Below are positions 13,533-15,173 of a DNA stretch of 15,173 bases, piece after piece (the first letter of the stretch is position 1; each line of letters starts with the position of its first letter). Below the pieces are notes generated by a model. The model did not search any database, had not been told where the DNA came from, and saw only the letters and a program-made list of their open reading frames with translations. The stretch comes from CAZYZQ01 sp964652075 (GTDB lineage Bacteria > Bacillota > Clostridia > Oscillospirales > Oscillospiraceae). The stretch is taken from positions 1 to 15,173 of the forward strand of contig CAZYZQ010000054.1 in NCBI GenBank assembly GCA_964652075.1, written 5' to 3'. The position numbers and the translations under genes are program-made.

Positions 13533-15173
13533 GTGGCGGAGCAGGACCAGTTTTCCCTGGATGAAATCATGCGTGAGTTTGGCGGCTGGACGCAGCGGGA
13601 CGACTCACCGGAGGAGAACCCGGCGGCCGATGCAAAACCGGAGCAGCCCGAGNNNNNNNNNNNNNNNNNNNNNNNNNNNNNNNNNNNNNNNNNNNNNNNN
13701 NNNNNNNNNNNNNNNNNNNNNNNNNNNNNNNNNNNNNNNNNNNNNNNNNNNNCCGGAGCAGCCCGAGCCGGACAGGCCAGACGCACTCGCCCAGCCGGAG
13801 GATACGCCGGAACCGGACGCGGCTGTACAGCCGGAAAGCCGGATACAGCTGCAATTTGTCGATTTTGAGACAGCAAAGGCGACGCTGCCTCCTCGCAGCA
13901 AGCCCGAGCCAGCGCCCGCTGAACAGCCCAAACGGCGCAAGCACCGCCGTCCCGCACCGGCCCCGGAACAGCCTGTGCAGGCGGCCGAGCCGCCGGAGCC
14001 GGTTCCGGAGCCATCCGACGAGCCGGATATGCCGGACAATGTGATTCCGCTGTTCTCCGAGGCACGGCCTTCACAGGAGGAGCCGGAATCGCCGGAAGCG
14101 CCCGAAGCGACGGAGCCGGAGGAGCTTGAAGCGTCTGACGAGCCTGTGATGTCCGAGGGAGAAGAATCCGATGCTGCGCAGCGCCGTCTGCCGCGCTGGC
14201 ACCGCCGCCCGGACGCGCCGGCGCAGCCGGAGCGCGTACCGCAGGAGATCTATAAAAAGGCAACGGCAGCCATGCGCGGCGTGCGGCTGCGGCTGTGGAT
14301 CGTTCTGATTTTGACGGCGCTTTCGGCTGCTCTGACGGCTGCCAATGCGTGGTTCCCGACCGCTATGCCATTTTTGTCCAATGGGCGGACTGTTTCGCTG
14401 CTGCTACTTGCGCTGCTGTCTGTCACGGTTCTTTTGTGTTATGATGTCCTGATTCGTGCCGTTGTACGAGTGACGGAGCTGCACTTTAATCTGGAAACCC
14501 TGGCGCTTCTGTCCGCGCTTTTGACAATTCTGGACGGTATTTCTTCCCTGAAAACAGGGCGCGTTGCCTATTACAGTGTGGAAAACACGGTGCTTTTCTT
14601 TGCGCTTTACGGCGCCGAGCGGCGGCTTGACGGGCTGATCCGCAGCCTGAAGGCAGTGATGAACGCATCGGAGCCGGCGGCTGTTTTCGTACAGGAAAAC
14701 GGCTGGAAGGACGGACAGGTGCTCTTCCGCGGCCCCGGATCGTTTTATGGCTATGTCGACCGGCTCGAGGAGACGGACGGCGCGGAGCGCGCCATGCGTG
14801 TGCTCTCGCCGGTTCTGCTGGTTCTGTCGCTGCTGCTTGCCATGATGGCAGCAGGGAAGAGCGAACGCTCCCTGCTCTGGACATGGAGCGGCATTCTGGG
14901 CGGCTGCATCCCGGTGATGGGCTTTATCTGCTACACGCGGCCCTTCTCCCGGCTGGCGGCCCGCCTGATGCGCAGCGGCGCCGCCCTGTGTGGCTGGCAC
15001 GCGACGCGAATTCTGGGCAGAACCTCTTATGCCACGGTGCAGGATACGGATCTGTTCCCAAAGGCCAATATTACGCAAAATGGCGTAAAGGTCTTCGAGG
15101 GGTTTCGGCTGGGGCAGATCGTGGCCTATACCGCGACGGTGATGATGGCGGCCGGCAGCGGCCTGACGCCGCT
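13533..15173 (+). CDS. Large membrane protein with Pro/Glu-rich N-terminus and P1B-ATPase-like core lacking catalytic motifs (gapped, partial)
   Basis: It starts at GTG 13533 with a GAGGTG site about 9 nt upstream, giving MAEQDQFSLDEIMREFGGW. A sequence gap interrupts it at 13653-13752. After the gap the frame resumes at 13753 and stays open to the right edge. Residues before 14280 are low in complexity, rich in Pro, Glu and Asp, with basic patches: probably a disordered cytoplasmic tail. Hydrophobic segments follow near 14293-14355, 14392-14456, 14490-14545, 14578-14620, 14809-14865 and 14875-14938. The helix layout, a Cys-Ile-Pro in the sixth segment (14905-14913), and TVQDTDLFPKANITQNG at about 15037 line up by eye with P1B ATPases (CPC helix, then DKTGTLT). 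Here DKTGT is DTDLF and no TGE loop is visible. This relationship is inference. If right, it is a non-pumping derivative. The rest of the protein lies outside the window. Confidence 0.7.
13638..13767 (+). repeat. 15-bp direct repeat flanking the assembly gap
   Basis: CCGGAGCAGCCCGAG occurs at 13638-13652 and 13753-13767, encoding Pro-Glu-Gln-Pro-Glu in frame each time. Either the gene carries a tandem PEQPE array that broke the assembly, or the two contig ends overlap here and no sequence is missing. A similar CCGGAGCAGCC unit occurs in the linker of the DHHW gene near 2399-2427. Confidence 0.8.
13653..13752. other. Assembly gap (100 Ns) within a coding repeat
   Basis: Exactly 100 Ns, the usual placeholder for a gap of unknown size. 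The same 15 bases, CCGGAGCAGCCCGAG, stand immediately left (13638-13652) and right (13753-13767). The coding frame on both sides is intact only if the true gap length is a multiple of three, which 100 is not. The true size is therefore not 100 if the gene is intact. Confidence 0.97.

Overview
The window looks like a chromosomal segment of a GC-rich Gram-positive anaerobe of the Clostridia, most likely an Oscillospirales-type gut bacterium. The support is a class 1B dihydroorotate dehydrogenase (PyrK/PyrD), AGGAGG-type ribosome binding sites, frequent GTG and TTG starts, and perfect or near-perfect sigma-A promoters. The lineage call is inference from gene content and style. The sequence is probably a metagenomic scaffold, because it contains a 100-N gap. 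I see no mobile element, CRISPR array, tRNA or rRNA.

Layout. (1) Positions 1-282, minus strand: the N-terminal part of an ABC ATPase running off the left edge. (2) 464-5131, plus strand: a surface-modification cluster with an MBOAT O-acyltransferase, a DHHW (AlgX/AlgJ-like SGNH) protein and an ABC half-exporter, closed by a strong bidirectional terminator. (3) 5189-5566, minus strand: a small VOC metalloprotein with its own promoter. (4) 5676-9480, plus strand: a pyrimidine operon, pyrK-pyrD-pyrE-pyrB-pyrI. Every gene junction is a 4-nt stop/start overlap. The leader has a strong promoter, a possible 16-codon leader peptide and an intrinsic terminator overlapping the end of that peptide. (5) 9479-12478, minus strand: ftsH, mscS and a 68-residue membrane protein, read from one visible promoter upstream of ftsH. 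(6) 12600-15173, plus strand: an RlmB-type rRNA 2'-O-methyltransferase, then a large membrane protein cut by the assembly gap and by the right edge.

How the genes work together. The MBOAT and DHHW proteins probably O-acylate an exported polymer, as AlgI with AlgJ/AlgX do for alginate. The role of the adjoining exporter is open. The pyr genes cover dihydroorotate to orotate (PyrDK), orotate to OMP (PyrE), and carbamoyl phosphate plus aspartate to carbamoyl-aspartate (PyrB catalytic, PyrI allosteric). pyrC, pyrF and carAB are not here. FtsH, MscS and RlmB are housekeeping genes for membrane proteolysis, osmotic safety and ribosome maturation.

Two items stand out. The pyr leader looks like a translation-coupled attenuator of the kind known from E. 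coli pyrBI, rather than a PyrR-controlled leader. The last gene encodes a protein whose membrane half resembles a P1B-type ATPase with the DKTGT and TGE motifs lost, fused behind a long Pro/Glu-rich tail.
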